Shown: positions 43,820-53,985, counted from the first letter of the stretch. The stretch: 64,000 nt of DNA from JAFGRU01 sp016934985 (GCA_963665045.2 CAXXJQ010000003.1:1467343-1531342), one strand, 5' to 3'. Numbers and translations: made by a program. Notes: generated by a model from the sequence alone, not told the origin.

Positions 43820-46141
43820 TCAGATGGGCTGCCTGAGGGCGTGGTTGAGAACATTCCAGATATCCCTGGCGAGAACGAATTTCATCTCTTTCAGAAGCGC
43901 AGGCTCGAGATCTCGCAGGTTCGCCTGATTGTCCGCCGGCAGAATGACGGTTTTCACTCCGGCACGATGAGCTCCCAGGACCTTCTCCTTGATCCCTCCC
44001 ACGGGAAGGATTTTCCCGGAAAGTGAAAACTCCCCTGTCATGGCTACGTCCCGGCGAATCGCCCTGCCCGTCAAAAGGGAGATAAGAGCCGTAACGATGG
44101 GAACCCCGGCCGAGGGGCCATCTTTGGGAACCGCCCCGGAAGGGACGTGAAGGTGGATGTCGTTTTTATTGAAAAAGTCCTGATCAACCTTAAGCTCCGC
44201 GGCATGAGCACGGATAAAGGAGAGGGCCGCCCGGGCCGACTCCTGAAGGACGTTGCCGAGGTTGCCGGTCAGAATCAGTTCATGCTTGCCTTCCATCAGG
44301 CTGGTTTCGATAAAAAGAAGTTCGCCGCCGAATTCGGTCCAGGCGAGACCCGTGGCGACCCCCACCTGGTCTTCCCGGCCGGCAAGCTCGGGAAAGAATT
44401 TGCGGGGGCCGAGATATTCCTCAACCAGTTCGCTGTTGATCAGCTCGCGGCCCCGTCCGCCCCTGGCTATCTCCTTGGCGATCTTTCGAAATACCGAAGC
44501 GATGCTGCGTTCGAGACCGCGCACCCCGGCCTCGCGGGTATAGTCGCTTAAAATCTTCTCAATAGCTCCTTTTTCAAAGCCTATGGCATAGTCCCCAAGT
44601 CCGTTTTCCTCCTGCTGCTTGGGAATCAGGTGACGCGAGGCAATCTCGCACTTTTCCTCATCGCTGTAGCCGGCCAGCTGGATAATCTCCATGCGGTCCT
44701 TAAGAGCCGCGGGAATAGGCTGCACCGTGTTGGCCGTGGTAATGAACATGATCCGGGACAGATCGAACGGAACGTTGAGAAAATGGTCGGTAAAGGTGCT
44801 GTTCTGTTCCGGGTCGAGGACTTCAAGCAAAGCGGAAGACGGATCACCGCGGAAATCCTGGCCGATTTTATCCACTTCGTCGAGCATGAAAACCGGATTT
44901 TTCACTCCCACCCGGAAGAGTTCCTGAATGACACGTCCCGGCAAGGCGCCGATATAGGTGCGCCGATGGCCGCGAATCTCGGCTTCATCTTTGACCCCAC
45001 CCAGGGAAACGCGGATGAAATGACGCCCCAGAGAACGGGCTATGGACTTTCCCAGAGAGGTTTTCCCCACTCCCGGCGGCCCGACAAAACAGAGGACCGA
45101 GCCCGAGGCTGACGGTTTCAGGGACCGGACCGCAAGAAACTCGAGAATTCTCTCCTTGATCTCCTTAAGATTATAATGATCCTCATCCAGAACCTGCTCG
45201 GCCCGGACAATGCTGAAATCATCTTCCGTTTCCTCGGTCCAGGGCAGATTGCAGAGATAATCAAGATAATTATAGGCCACCTGATATTCGGGCGAAGCGG
45301 GATGGAGGCGCTCCAGGCGCGCAAACTCCTTTTCAGCGACATCCCTGGTCGAATCCGGCATGGGCGTCTTTACAAGGCGCCCCTTCAGCTGTTCGAGCTC
45401 GGGCTGTTTTTCAGCCTGATCCCTGAGCTCATTCTGGAATTCTTTCATCTTGTCCTTGAACTCGCGCTCGCGGACATCTTCCTTCTCCGCATCAATCACG
45501 GAATGGGCGACGATATTCTGAAATTGGAGTTTTTTGATGCGCACCGCCAGGATTGAATGAACCGCCCGCAAACGCTCTAGGGGATCAAGCATTTCCAGAA
45601 ACTGCTGCTTTTCAATGATTTCGAAATCGAGAGCCGAAGCTATGACGTCGGCGAGATGGCCAAGGTCGGCACTTTTAAAGAGCTGCATGGTGTCGGTAAG
45701 AAAGCTTTTGCCATGCAGCATGAGAATATTGAGCATGGCATTGACGCTTTTTACCAGGGCTTCCGTCACCGGCCCGAGGGGAAGATTCTCCGAAATCGGA
45801 AGGATGCGGGAAATCATATAGGGCTTGACCTGAACCGGGCTTTCCAAACGTACCCGCTGGATGCCCTCGAAAATGATCTTGCAATCGCCGCCGGTCATCT
45901 GAAAAATCTGCTTGATGCGGCCGGCCGTGCAGATTTTGTTGAGGCGCTCGTAATCATTGCGGCTGCCGGGTGAAAAATAGCTGCTCAAGACAATATAGGA
46001 CTCGTTGCGGATGGCCTCCCCGATAACCGGCATCAGGTTCGAGGGAACCTGCAGCGGCACCACCTCATGGGGAAACAGAACCTGATCCCGGAGAGGGTAA
46101 ACGGGAAGAATTTTTGGCAACGTAGGTTTCTGGTCAGGCAT
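43820..46141 (-). CDS. lon: ATP-dependent protease Lon
   Basis: Lon degrades damaged and regulatory proteins in the cytoplasm. The N-terminal substrate domain spans about residues 8-210. The AAA+ module has Walker A FVGPPGVGKTSLGKSIA near residue 353, Walker B VFMLDEVDKIG, and sensor residues downstream. The protease domain has catalytic Ser in DGPSAGV near residue 677 and Lys in VGGIKEKVLGA near residue 718. The length of 773 residues is normal. It is transcribed alone. I see no classical heat-shock CIRCE element upstream, although a repeat element (46384-46497) lies in that gap. Confidence 0.96.
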   Translation of the reverse strand: MPDQKPTLPKILPVYPLRDQVLFPHEVVPLQVPSNLMPVIGEAIRNESYIVLSSYFSPGSRNDYERLNKICTAGRIKQIFQMTGGDCKIIFEGIQRVRLESPVQVKPYMISRILPISENLPLGPVTEALVKSVNAMLNILMLHGKSFLTDTMQLFKSADLGHLADVIASALDFEIIEKQQFLEMLDPLERLRAVHSILAVRIKKLQFQNIVAHSVIDAEKEDVREREFKDKMKEFQNELRDQAEKQPELEQLKGRLVKTPMPDSTRDVAEKEFARLERLHPASPEYQVAYNYLDYLCNLPWTEETEDDFSIVRAEQVLDEDHYNLKEIKERILEFLAVRSLKPSASGSVLCFVGPPGVGKTSLGKSIARSLGRHFIRVSLGGVKDEAEIRGHRRTYIGALPGRVIQELFRVGVKNPVFMLDEVDKIGQDFRGDPSSALLEVLDPEQNSTFTDHFLNVPFDLSRIMFITTANTVQPIPAALKDRMEIIQLAGYSDEEKCEIASRHLIPKQQEENGLGDYAIGFEKGAIEKILSDYTREAGVRGLERSIASVFRKIAKEIARGGRGRELINSELVEEYLGPRKFFPELAGREDQVGVATGLAWTEFGGELLFIETSLMEGKHELILTGNLGNVLQESARAALSFIRAHAAELKVDQDFFNKNDIHLHVPSGAVPKDGPSAGVPIVTALISLLTGRAIRRDVAMTGEFSLSGKILPVGGIKEKVLGAHRAGVKTVILPADNQANLRDLEPALLKEMKFVLARDIWNVLNHALRQPI

Positions 46142-46726
46142 ATATTTTCCAATCGTTGTACAACATCAAAACCGGCCTTTCAAACCCCCTGAATTATTAC
46201 AAAAAAAGTCCTTTTAGTATAACAAACCAGGGTTTGAAAAGTTAATGGTTTTTTTGGGTTATCATTAAAGGCCCGGTCGCCATTAGCAACCTTGCGGGTT
46301 TAATCACCAGGCCCTGCCAAAAGCGACAGCAGCAGAAATTCCTGCACAAATAAAAATTACCTGCTAAAGTTTAATTGTTTTAACCCGCCTTATTCATGAT
46401 GCATTGTCACAAAACCGTTAATTGTGCATCGGATCAAGCCAAGAACGGAGCGCGCAATTGACGGTTGCAGCAAAGGTGTTCATTAATATTCCGGGTTAAT
46501 GAAAGGCTGTTCGGGATAGCGATTATCGGGAAAACGCGAATATCACAATCGAAATACGCCAGGACCCACCCAAAAAGGACCATTTCGGTTAATGAAAAAA
46601 CCGTTTCGTTAATGAATTCCGCAGGGGCCCTCCCCTAAACCACGTTCTTTGCGGGTCTGATTTCAGCTTATCGCCGGCTCCAAGCGGATTTTAGCATTTT
46701 TTATTCCAAATTATCGAGGAGAGTAA
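46142..46726. other. Divergent gap between lon and pfkA with repeats
   Basis: No gene in 585 bases. It contains one copy of a two-copy intergenic element (46384-46497) and an imperfect tandem repeat, TTTCGGTTAATGAA (46583-46596) and TTTCGTTAATGAA (46604-46616), ahead of pfkA. The pfkA ribosome binding site is GAGGAG. Confidence 0.6.
46384..46497. repeat. Intergenic repeat element, copy A
   Basis: About 114 bp similar over its length to 54005-54128. Its ends are imperfect inverted repeats: TAACCCGCCTTATTCATGA on the left and, on the opposite strand, TAACCCGGAATATTAATGA on the right (15 of 19 match). Shared interior blocks include ATTCATGATG, AAACC, GATCAAGCC, ACGG and GCAGCAAA. Confidence 0.6.
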
Positions 46727-47689
46727 ATGAAAAGAATAGCTGTTTTGACCAGCGGCGGGGATTCATCGGGAATGAATGCCTGCGTCAGGGCCGTGGTACG
46801 TAAGGCTTTGTCTGAAAACATGGAAGTTGTCGGCATCCAGAAAGGCTACCAGGGCCTCATTGACCGCCAATACATGATCATGGACACCCGCGCGGTTAGC
46901 GGGGTGCTCCAAAAAGGCGGCACCATCCTCCACAGTGCCCGCTGTCAGGCCATGATGGGCGAGCCAGGGCAGAAACTGGCCGTGGAAAATCTTCAGGGCC
47001 TGGGCGTCGACGGGGTTATCGTCATCGGCGGCGAAGGCTCCCTGAAAGGCGCTCTGACCCTCTGGAAGCGGGGTATCCCGACTATCGGCATCCCGGCTTC
47101 CATCGACAACGACATCGCCTACACCAACATGTCCCTGGGGGTTGACACCGCCCTCAACAATATTATCTACGCCGTCGACTGCCTCAAAGACACGGCTTCC
47201 TCCCACAGCCGCGCCATGGTGGTGGAAACCATGGGCCGGAGCTGCGGCTACCTGGCCGTCGTCTCGGCCATCGCCTGCGGAGCCGAGTTCGCCATCGTCC
47301 CGGAAGCCCCCTTCGATATCGACGCCATTTGCGAAAACCTGCGCTCCCGCTTCCGCGAAGGCCGCGACAATTCCCTGATCATGGTCGCCGAAGGGGCCGC
47401 CAAAGCCCAGGATGTCGCCGACATGATCAAAGACCGCATCGGCTTCGAAACCCGCCTCATGGTTCTTGGCCACTACCAGCGCGGCGGCTCCCCCTCGGTA
47501 TTCGACCGCATGCTCGGAGCCCGTTTCGGGGTCACGGCTGTCGACGCCCTGCTCCAGAACAAACCCGGCAACATGGTGGGCCTTCTGACCGGCGGCATCA
47601 ACCTGAACAGCCTCGAAGATGTCTTTAAAGCCGGCTGCCGCCCCATCGACGATGCCGTCCTCAAGCTCGCCAAAACACTCGGTGTCTGA
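46727..47689 (+). CDS. pfkA: 6-phosphofructokinase
   Basis: This enzyme phosphorylates fructose 6-phosphate in glycolysis. The 320-residue protein has the nucleotide loop LTSGGDSSGMNACVR, VIGGEGS where Gly (not Asp) favours ATP over pyrophosphate, the catalytic IPASIDNDI with the Asp base, and VVETMGRSCGYLA and LGHYQRGG for fructose phosphate binding. The Ala-Ser in IPASIDND replaces the commoner Gly-Thr. GAGGAG lies ahead of the ATG and a strong terminator follows, so it is a one-gene transcript. Confidence 0.93.
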   Translation: MKRIAVLTSGGDSSGMNACVRAVVRKALSENMEVVGIQKGYQGLIDRQYMIMDTRAVSGVLQKGGTILHSARCQAMMGEPGQKLAVENLQGLGVDGVIVIGGEGSLKGALTLWKRGIPTIGIPASIDNDIAYTNMSLGVDTALNNIIYAVDCLKDTASSHSRAMVVETMGRSCGYLAVVSAIACGAEFAIVPEAPFDIDAICENLRSRFREGRDNSLIMVAEGAAKAQDVADMIKDRIGFETRLMVLGHYQRGGSPSVFDRMLGARFGVTAVDALLQNKPGNMVGLLTGGINLNSLEDVFKAGCRPIDDAVLKLAKTLGV

Positions 47690-47725
47690 ACAAACAAGGG
47701 CGCTTTTCCTGGAACCCCCCATATC

Positions 47726-47758
47726 AAAAAGCCGGCCCCTTCCGGGGCCGGCTTTTTT
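47726..47758. terminator. Bidirectional terminator between pfkA and DUF1275 gene
   Basis: AAAAAGCCGGCCCC and GGGGCCGGCTTTTT form a 14-bp perfect stem with a four-base loop, with T-runs on both strands, between convergent genes. Confidence 0.9.
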
Positions 47759-47785
47759 CTTTGATCCTTTAAATAAAGTTGCCCT

Positions 47786-48547
47786 TCAACCGCAAAACCA
47801 ATGGCCCAGGGCCGCATTGATTACGACAATGAAGACGGCCAGGGCCGGAAAACCGGATTCGAATATAAGCGATCCGTTGCCGATCATGACACTCCCGATA
47901 AAAGCGCCCAGGCCGTAACAGAAGATGACGGAAAAAAGCGACATCATGTGAGAGGTCGAATAGCGCTCGAAACCACCCGGAAGCACCTCTTTTGGCTCGC
48001 CTATATGAACTTTTCCAAAAGGCTTTTTCCACAAGCGCAGATGGACTACGGTCGCCATGAGAGTGGTCAGGGTGCCGGTAATGTAGGTCGTGGTAATGCC
48101 CGGCACGCCAAGACAACGTGCGGCCGCGCTCTGAATTCCCATGGCCATGGCAGAAACCGTTATCATACCGTAGCGCAGGCCCCCGCTCCGTTCCCCTCCG
48201 CTCAGATGCCAGAGCAGAACGAAAAAAACCAGCAGGACGACCTCAAGAACCAGAGCCCAGGTGACGGTCACAGGCCAATCCTTATTTTTCGGTCTGCAGT
48301 CGACAATCACCGTCCCGGCCGCCACCCCCAGGGCGAACCCAGCCAGGGCGACAACCCCCCTCAACGCCGCCAGATACTCACCCTGCCCTACGGACAACCC
48401 GAAAAGAACGGTATTGCCGGTCATCATGGCGGTAAAGACCTCGCCGAGGCCGAGATAACTGATCGAGTCCATGCCTCCGGCCGCGAGGGTTAATATGAGC
48501 AGCATGGATTGGCGATTGAGAAGGATTTTATTGGGAACAAGCTGCAA
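47786..48547 (-). CDS. DUF1275 (YoaK-like) membrane protein
   Basis: This 253-residue protein has about six membrane helices and the DUF1275 signatures: LAAGGMDSISYLGLGEVFTAMMTGNTV at the N-terminus and GIQSAAARCLGVPGITTTYITGTLT in the middle. No activity is established for the family. It is a single leftward gene, convergent with pfkA and sharing its terminator. Confidence 0.88.
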   Translation of the reverse strand: MQLVPNKILLNRQSMLLILTLAAGGMDSISYLGLGEVFTAMMTGNTVLFGLSVGQGEYLAALRGVVALAGFALGVAAGTVIVDCRPKNKDWPVTVTWALVLEVVLLVFFVLLWHLSGGERSGGLRYGMITVSAMAMGIQSAAARCLGVPGITTTYITGTLTTLMATVVHLRLWKKPFGKVHIGEPKEVLPGGFERYSTSHMMSLFSVIFCYGLGAFIGSVMIGNGSLIFESGFPALAVFIVVINAALGHWFCG

Positions 48548-48977
48548 AGATGATTCTCCCCGGGATTGCCGGTTGAAGGGCTTGCACTATGTGGTTAAAA
48601 ACAGGAATACTAAGGAGAATAATGGACATTTGGCCGGTGTCAACTTGGAAAAGATGAGAATCCTTTCCCCGCCCGCCGAGTTGAAGCATCAGCGGGGCGC
48701 AACATACGTTTCATGGCAAGGGAAAAAATAAAAAACGACGAAAAAACAGTCCATCAGCAGCGATCTTCTCACCTGATTGTTTTAATTTCCCCTCGACTGT
48801 AAATCGCTCCAATCCAGCCGGCCTGAACCTGGGTCCTGCTTCTCATGTTCTTCATTCAGACCTCAAAATTAATATTCACAACACGGCCGGAGAACCATAA
48901 GGTGCTGGACCTTTTGGAAAACCATGCAAAAATGATTCATAGACGCTGTTATTTCCGCTCAAAGGGGGGAACGTCCC
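48548..48977. other. Intergenic region
   Basis: About 430 bases between divergent genes. Apart from the GGGGGG ribosome binding site ahead of the TPR gene I see no gene, terminator or repeat. Confidence 0.4.
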
Positions 48978-50123
48978 ATGGCTTCACAACCCGCTAATTT
49001 TTATGAATTAATGACTTTTCTGTCGAGTAATTGGCCGGTTTTTCTCTTTTTCTTTTCGATATTCGCTGTTCTGGTAGGCTGGTTTGTCTATAGCGTCCAC
49101 CCCCTTCAGCCTCTGGAAGAAATAGCCCACAAACAAAGACAATATAAGGCCGAAGATGAAAGTCATCTATTCAAAAAGAGAATGGTAAATCGCCATCTCG
49201 AATTGGGAAACACGTTCCTCAGTACCAACCAGCTTGAAGCTGCCAAAATTGAATTTCACAAAGCCCTCGAGATGGACCCAACAAACGTCCAGGCCCAGAT
49301 GGGCGTATTCAAGTCGGAAGTCTTTGAGCCGATTACTCCTCAACGTATTTATGATCCTGAAGTAATGAAAAAGAAACTGATGCTGATCTTGAAAGAGAAT
49401 CCGAGCGATCCCCATGCCCTCAGTTTCATGGGAAACGTCTATCTGTATGTGGATCGTAAAAAGGCTGAAGAGTTTTTCAAACGTGCAACCGCCCAGGACT
49501 CTTCACTTGCGGCCGGTTATTACGGTCTTGGCCTGATCCACGACATTGAAAACAGGCTCGATGAGGCGCTGGAAATGTACGAAAAAGCCTTGAGCCTGTC
49601 GGAGTGGAACCAACATTATTTAAATAATGTTGCCTATAAATATCTCCAAAAAAAGCAGTATAAACAGGCTATCGAAAAATATTATTTACTTTTGAGTCTG
49701 GATCAACGCTATCTGTTAGCCTACTACACAATAGCCAACGCTTATCGGCTTTCAAATGACTTTTATTCAGCACAATGGTATCAAAAACGATTACTTGCGC
49801 TCATGGATGATGAGGAAATAACTGCCCTGGACAGGAACAAAGGTGTGTGGTTTTTCCATGTGGAATCGGATAATTTAGTCCAATTTTTTGATTTTCCCAA
49901 AAAACGCTGTTACGCCTATTATAATATCGCCTTGACAAGTTTTCTTCTGGGACTGGAGGAAGAATCCAGAGCTTTTTTAGAAAAAGCCAGAGACCTGGGA
50001 ACGCCCGAGGAGCCCAACGTTAAAGAATTGGTGAATTTTGATATCAGTGCCCTGGAAAAGGAACAGCCCGACACGACCGAACAGCTTAACGGTTTCAAAC
50101 AGATTTTTCTGTTACCATCGTAA
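48978..50123 (+). CDS. Membrane-anchored TPR protein
   Basis: This 381-residue protein has a single membrane helix near residues 17-38 (WPVFLFFFSIFAVLVGWFVY). TPR units follow over roughly residues 70-290, including LGNTFLSTNQLEAAKIEFHKALEMDP and AGYYGLGLIHDIENRLDEALEMYEKAL. The C-terminal ~90 residues are not clearly TPR. The helix orientation suggests a cytoplasmic repeat domain tethered to the inner membrane, but this is uncertain. No partner gene is adjacent. Confidence 0.82.
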   Translation: MASQPANFYELMTFLSSNWPVFLFFFSIFAVLVGWFVYSVHPLQPLEEIAHKQRQYKAEDESHLFKKRMVNRHLELGNTFLSTNQLEAAKIEFHKALEMDPTNVQAQMGVFKSEVFEPITPQRIYDPEVMKKKLMLILKENPSDPHALSFMGNVYLYVDRKKAEEFFKRATAQDSSLAAGYYGLGLIHDIENRLDEALEMYEKALSLSEWNQHYLNNVAYKYLQKKQYKQAIEKYYLLLSLDQRYLLAYYTIANAYRLSNDFYSAQWYQKRLLALMDDEEITALDRNKGVWFFHVESDNLVQFFDFPKKRCYAYYNIALTSFLLGLEEESRAFLEKARDLGTPEEPNVKELVNFDISALEKEQPDTTEQLNGFKQIFLLPS

Positions 50124-50252
50124 GTTCGGGAGCCCGGCTCTTTCTTTGGGGTAACCGAAAGGTTCAATATCGCGGCAGTGTTGCTCGAGTGGGTGGGAGA
50201 TGGTGGGACCGGTAAATCGCGCTACCTGGCCCCACCACGGTTGGAAAGTTGG

Positions 50253-50519
50253 TCAGTCCCTGTCGGCAGCGGTATACGTATTCATCCGCCAGTCACCATA
50301 ATAGCCGTCCCCGATCTTGAGCGGAGCACTCTGCCGGGTGATGCCGTCAAGATTTTCGTACCAGTTGCGGATGGCCACAGCTCTGCCCTTGTCGGTTCTG
50401 ATAAAAATCGGTTCATGGGTTAAGGTCGCGCCTTTTTCGGCAATTTTCATCGCCTCGCCCGGATCGTTTCCTTCGACACATTGGGGTTCACCGGTGCCGT
50501 AATCAATGTAAAATTTCAT
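50253..50519 (-). CDS. Hypothetical protein, 88 residues
   Basis: I do not recognise this small soluble protein. It starts MKFYIDYGTGEPQCVEG, with AGGAGG seven bases ahead of the ATG, which makes expression likely. The body alternates strands and short helices (DPGEAMKIAEKGATLTHEPIFIRTDKG) and ends with aromatic residues. No signal peptide or membrane segment is present. It lies on the same strand as, and about 200 bp downstream of, the zinc-ribbon gene, with a terminator between them. Confidence 0.65.
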   Translation of the reverse strand: MKFYIDYGTGEPQCVEGNDPGEAMKIAEKGATLTHEPIFIRTDKGRAVAIRNWYENLDGITRQSAPLKIGDGYYGDWRMNTYTAADRD

Positions 50520-50600
50520 TTCATCCTCCTGAATTTGATTTGGTGCTTTTCTGCAAGCTGGTCCAAGGTTAACATACCCGACGGTGATGGTGAAAATAAA

Positions 50601-50635
50601 AAAAGGGGCAGATTTATTTCCTGCTCCCTTTTTAT
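50601..50635 (-). terminator. Terminator downstream of the zinc-ribbon gene
   Basis: AAAGGGGCAG pairs with CTGCTCCCTTT (one mismatch) over a short AT-rich loop, with A-run and T-run flanks. Confidence 0.55.
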
Positions 50636-50727
50636 TCCCTGAAGTCCTGAAAGGATCAAACCGTGATTCGCCCCGTTTTCTCTCTTCCGGGTATTATGCC
50701 TGCCTGAACCCGCCACTGCGAAAATGC

Positions 50728-50961
50728 TTAATCTTTGCAATTCCCGCAACAACCACCGTGCGGCGTCCCATGCACCATCTCTTCGATGCTTGCATCCATA
50801 GCCTGCTCCAGGTCAGCGACAACTGCGCTGAACTGGCCGGAGGCCAAACCCTTGTCACAATTGGGGCAGGTGGAGTAGGTTCTCTTGAACCAGTCCAGGG
50901 TCCCGTAAATCGCTTCGCCACAGTAGGGGCAGTCAAGGGCGACCTTTGACTCTGCGTCCAT
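50728..50961 (-). CDS. Small zinc-ribbon-like protein
   Basis: This 77-residue protein has two CxxC pairs, CPYC near residue 11 and CPNC near residue 32, giving a typical zinc ribbon. A short helix follows, and the tail GGCCGNCKD carries further cysteines. The family is unknown. It lies 18 bp downstream of the hybrid kinase on the same strand and is probably co-transcribed with it, so it may serve that signalling system, though no direct evidence shows this. Confidence 0.7.
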   Translation of the reverse strand: MDAESKVALDCPYCGEAIYGTLDWFKRTYSTCPNCDKGLASGQFSAVVADLEQAMDASIEEMVHGTPHGGCCGNCKD

Positions 50962-50979
50962 AGTTTTGTACTCCCTGGT

Positions 50980-53900
50980 TTAGATTGAGGTACAGCCGCG
51001 TTTCCTGTCATCGAGCACCCTGCGAACGTGTTCGGCCAGGCTTCTCATATCAAACGGTTTGGTAAGGAAGGCTCGAATGCCGATCTCTTTAGCCCTCTTT
51101 TCCGAAATGTGCTCATTGTACCCCGTGCACATGATGATGGGAATATCGTGACGGATTTTTATTAGTTCCAGGGCCAACCGGTCCCCGGTCATCTCCGGCA
51201 TGGTCATGTCGGTGATGACCAGATCGAATCCCTGGGGATCGCCGCGAAACAGCTCCAGGGCCTCCATGCTGCACAGGCTGTCCACCACCGCATAACCGTT
51301 CCTGCTGAGCATTTCCACCCCCATCCTCACCAGGGACGGTTCATCATCGACAAAAAGAATTCGTTCGTGGCCGACCGGCAACGTACCCTCCGCAACAGGC
51401 CCGTCCTGCTGCACTTCGGAGATGATTCTGGGCAGATAAACCTCAAAAGTGGTCCCTTCATCCGGAACACTTCTGCAGGTAATGGCGCCGTGGTGACTCC
51501 TGATGATGCCGTGAATAACCGACAACCCCAATCCGGTGCCGCGCCCCATTTCCTTGGTGGTAAAATAGGGTTCAAAAATTCTGTCCACGATCTCCGGCGG
51601 AATCCCTTTTCCGTTATCCCGGACGGCAAGCTTCAGATAGGTCCCGGGGGAGATATCAAAATCGTGGAAAACTTCAGGCCTTTCGATGGCAACCTCAGTC
51701 AGCGCCACTTCCAGTATGCCTCCGCTTTCATCCAGGGCATGAACGGCGTTGGTGCACAGGTTCATGACGATTTGATTGATCTGGGTGGGAGCCGACATCA
51801 CCAGACCCGAAGCTGCAAGGTCCTGGCGGATATCGATGTTCGACGGAATTATCGAGCGCAGCATCTTGAGAGCTTCCTTGACGACGGTGCATAAGGAAAT
51901 GGGAGAAAATTCGGTCTCCGCCATGCGGCTGAAGGTAAGAATCTGTTTTACCAGGTCCCTGGCCCGATCACTCGACTTGAGCACCTCATGAAGTTCCTCC
52001 CGGGCCTTATCCGTTTCCGCCAGGTCATCGAGGGCAAGTTCAGTGTAACCGATAATAGCCGACAGGATATTGTTGAAATCATGGGCAATGCCCCCCGCCA
52101 GGGTACCGATGGCCTCCATCTTCTGGGCCTGGGTAAGCTGGGCCTCGAGACGCTTTTTTTCTTCTTCGGCCTCTTTCTGATCGTTGATATCGGAAATAAA
52201 GCCTTCAATAAGTAGGGGCTTCCCGTTGCTGTCATACACCATGCGCGCGCTGATGGACACCCAGATACCGGTCCCGTCCTTGCGCTTGAAGCGGGTTTCA
52301 AACCCGGCGACCTTTCCCTCTTCAAGGAGGGTGGCAACCATGGCGTCCCGGTCATCAGGATTGAGGTAAACCTCTCTGCCGAGATCCCTCGCGCCGGCAA
52401 TAAGTTCTTCGGGTGAAGCATAGCCGAGCATTTCAGCCATGGCTGGATTGGCGCTGAGTAAGGCCCCCTCCAGAGAGCTTTGTAAAAAACCTTCAAGGGC
52501 GTTTTCAAAAATGAGCCGATAATTCTCTTCGCTCTTCCTGAGGCCCTCCATGGAATCCCTGAGCTTGCTGGTCATGAGATTGAACGTGCGGGCCAGGATA
52601 CCGATTTCATCCCGGGACGATACCTCAACAACCTGATCCAGGTCTCCGCGGCTGATCCTCTCGGCACTCAGTGTCATCTGACGGATGGGGCGGGTAATCT
52701 TGAGGGTAACCGGGATAAATACAACACCGATCAAAACGGTAATGAGAACCCCCGCAAGGCCCATGATGCGCGTCATCCGCAGACGACCGTCACTCAGCAG
52801 GGTGCTGTAGGCCTGGAGTTCATCCTCATGGACACTGGTTCCGATGACCCAGTCCCAGGGCGCATAATAGGCGAGGCGGGCGATTTTCCAGCGTGGTGCC
52901 GCTTCGCCGGGATTTTGCCAGCGGTAACGAACGGTGGCCATTTCACCCGGTTTGAGGCCCTTGGCCGTGGTGATGATTTCCTGGATTACGTAGTGGCCGT
53001 CGCTGTCCTGACTCGACCAGACATCCTCGCCGTTCCGCTCCCCCTTGTCAGAAATGATATAGCGCCCGCGGCTCTCCCCTCCGCCGCCAAGGACATAGAC
53101 ATAGCCTGTTCTACCGACCTTGGTTTGAAGGATGGCCTGACTTACCCGAGCCTCCACGGTCTTCTGTTTGACACCGACATAAATCATCCCCACCAGGGTA
53201 CCGTCCCGCCCTGTCAGCGGCGCATAAGCGGTAAGGTACCAGGCATTGACGACATAGGCGCGGCCATGGTAGGTCTCACCCTTGAGAATGGTTGAAATCA
53301 CGGGGTTTTCCACTCCGTCCGGATTGACGGCCGGGATATAGGTGCCGATGGCCCGTTTGCCTTCCAACGTCTGAACCGTGGTGGCAACACGCAGCATATC
53401 CCCCTTTTCATTCATGCGCTGAAAGACGGTGGCGGTTTCCCCCACCAGCCGGGTCACCTCATCCACGATGGGAGTCTCGAAGTTGAGATCCGCATTTTGA
53501 CCAAGCCACTCCCCTCCCACCAGTAATTTTGGCAGCGTTACGATTTCAGATTTTTCCGTGAACTGATTGACAGCCGTCCAGGGGATGGTTTCCCTGGACA
53601 GGATCATCTCCCCCGCGCCGTCAAGAACGTGCTGCGCGACATTCAGGTTGTAGTCAACCTGTTGCTGAACCGCCTCGTTCTCGGTCCGGACCAGATTGTA
53701 AATCCCCTGGGTAATATGATCGAGGTCGGCATTTATCAGCACCTCCACCTCGCGCTGGGCCAATTGATTGTACTGGCGGCTCTGCCACACGGCGAGAGCA
53801 ACCAGGGCGACCGCGGCAATCATAACACCGGCCGCGCCTATAAGAGCGAACTTGGCGCCGAGTCTCATATTCCTCGACGAAGAGGATGTGGGGTGGGATG

Positions 53901-53985
53901 TGTCAACCAAAGAGGGTAAGTCTCCGTTTAGCTCTGGATTAAAATCACCGAAAGCGTGTTCCGGTTCAGATCCGCGGGATTGCAA
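50980..53985 (-). CDS. Hybrid sensor histidine kinase with Cache, HAMP, PAS and receiver domains
   Basis: This membrane kinase has 1,001 residues. A helix near residues 41-66 leads to a large periplasmic Cache-type sensor (to about 390), then a second helix, HAMP (about 415-467) and PAS (about 478-595). The phosphoacceptor is in GGIAHDFNNILSAIIGYTEL near residue 640. The HATPase domain follows with NLCTNAVHALDES and GRGTGLGLSVIHGI. The C-terminal receiver has its Asp in LVITDMTMPEMTGD near residue 923. An internal ATG at residue 40 would also leave the first helix intact. No DNA-binding regulator is adjacent. Confidence 0.93.
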   Translation of the reverse strand: MQSRGSEPEHAFGDFNPELNGDLPSLVDTSHPTSSSSRNMRLGAKFALIGAAGVMIAAVALVALAVWQSRQYNQLAQREVEVLINADLDHITQGIYNLVRTENEAVQQQVDYNLNVAQHVLDGAGEMILSRETIPWTAVNQFTEKSEIVTLPKLLVGGEWLGQNADLNFETPIVDEVTRLVGETATVFQRMNEKGDMLRVATTVQTLEGKRAIGTYIPAVNPDGVENPVISTILKGETYHGRAYVVNAWYLTAYAPLTGRDGTLVGMIYVGVKQKTVEARVSQAILQTKVGRTGYVYVLGGGGESRGRYIISDKGERNGEDVWSSQDSDGHYVIQEIITTAKGLKPGEMATVRYRWQNPGEAAPRWKIARLAYYAPWDWVIGTSVHEDELQAYSTLLSDGRLRMTRIMGLAGVLITVLIGVVFIPVTLKITRPIRQMTLSAERISRGDLDQVVEVSSRDEIGILARTFNLMTSKLRDSMEGLRKSEENYRLIFENALEGFLQSSLEGALLSANPAMAEMLGYASPEELIAGARDLGREVYLNPDDRDAMVATLLEEGKVAGFETRFKRKDGTGIWVSISARMVYDSNGKPLLIEGFISDINDQKEAEEEKKRLEAQLTQAQKMEAIGTLAGGIAHDFNNILSAIIGYTELALDDLAETDKAREELHEVLKSSDRARDLVKQILTFSRMAETEFSPISLCTVVKEALKMLRSIIPSNIDIRQDLAASGLVMSAPTQINQIVMNLCTNAVHALDESGGILEVALTEVAIERPEVFHDFDISPGTYLKLAVRDNGKGIPPEIVDRIFEPYFTTKEMGRGTGLGLSVIHGIIRSHHGAITCRSVPDEGTTFEVYLPRIISEVQQDGPVAEGTLPVGHERILFVDDEPSLVRMGVEMLSRNGYAVVDSLCSMEALELFRGDPQGFDLVITDMTMPEMTGDRLALELIKIRHDIPIIMCTGYNEHISEKRAKEIGIRAFLTKPFDMRSLAEHVRRVLDDRKRGCTSI

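Noticed and set aside
46763..47722. 319-residue leftward ORF opposite pfkA
   Set aside because: Antisense shadow of a well-supported phosphofructokinase; no recognisable motif or ribosome binding site.
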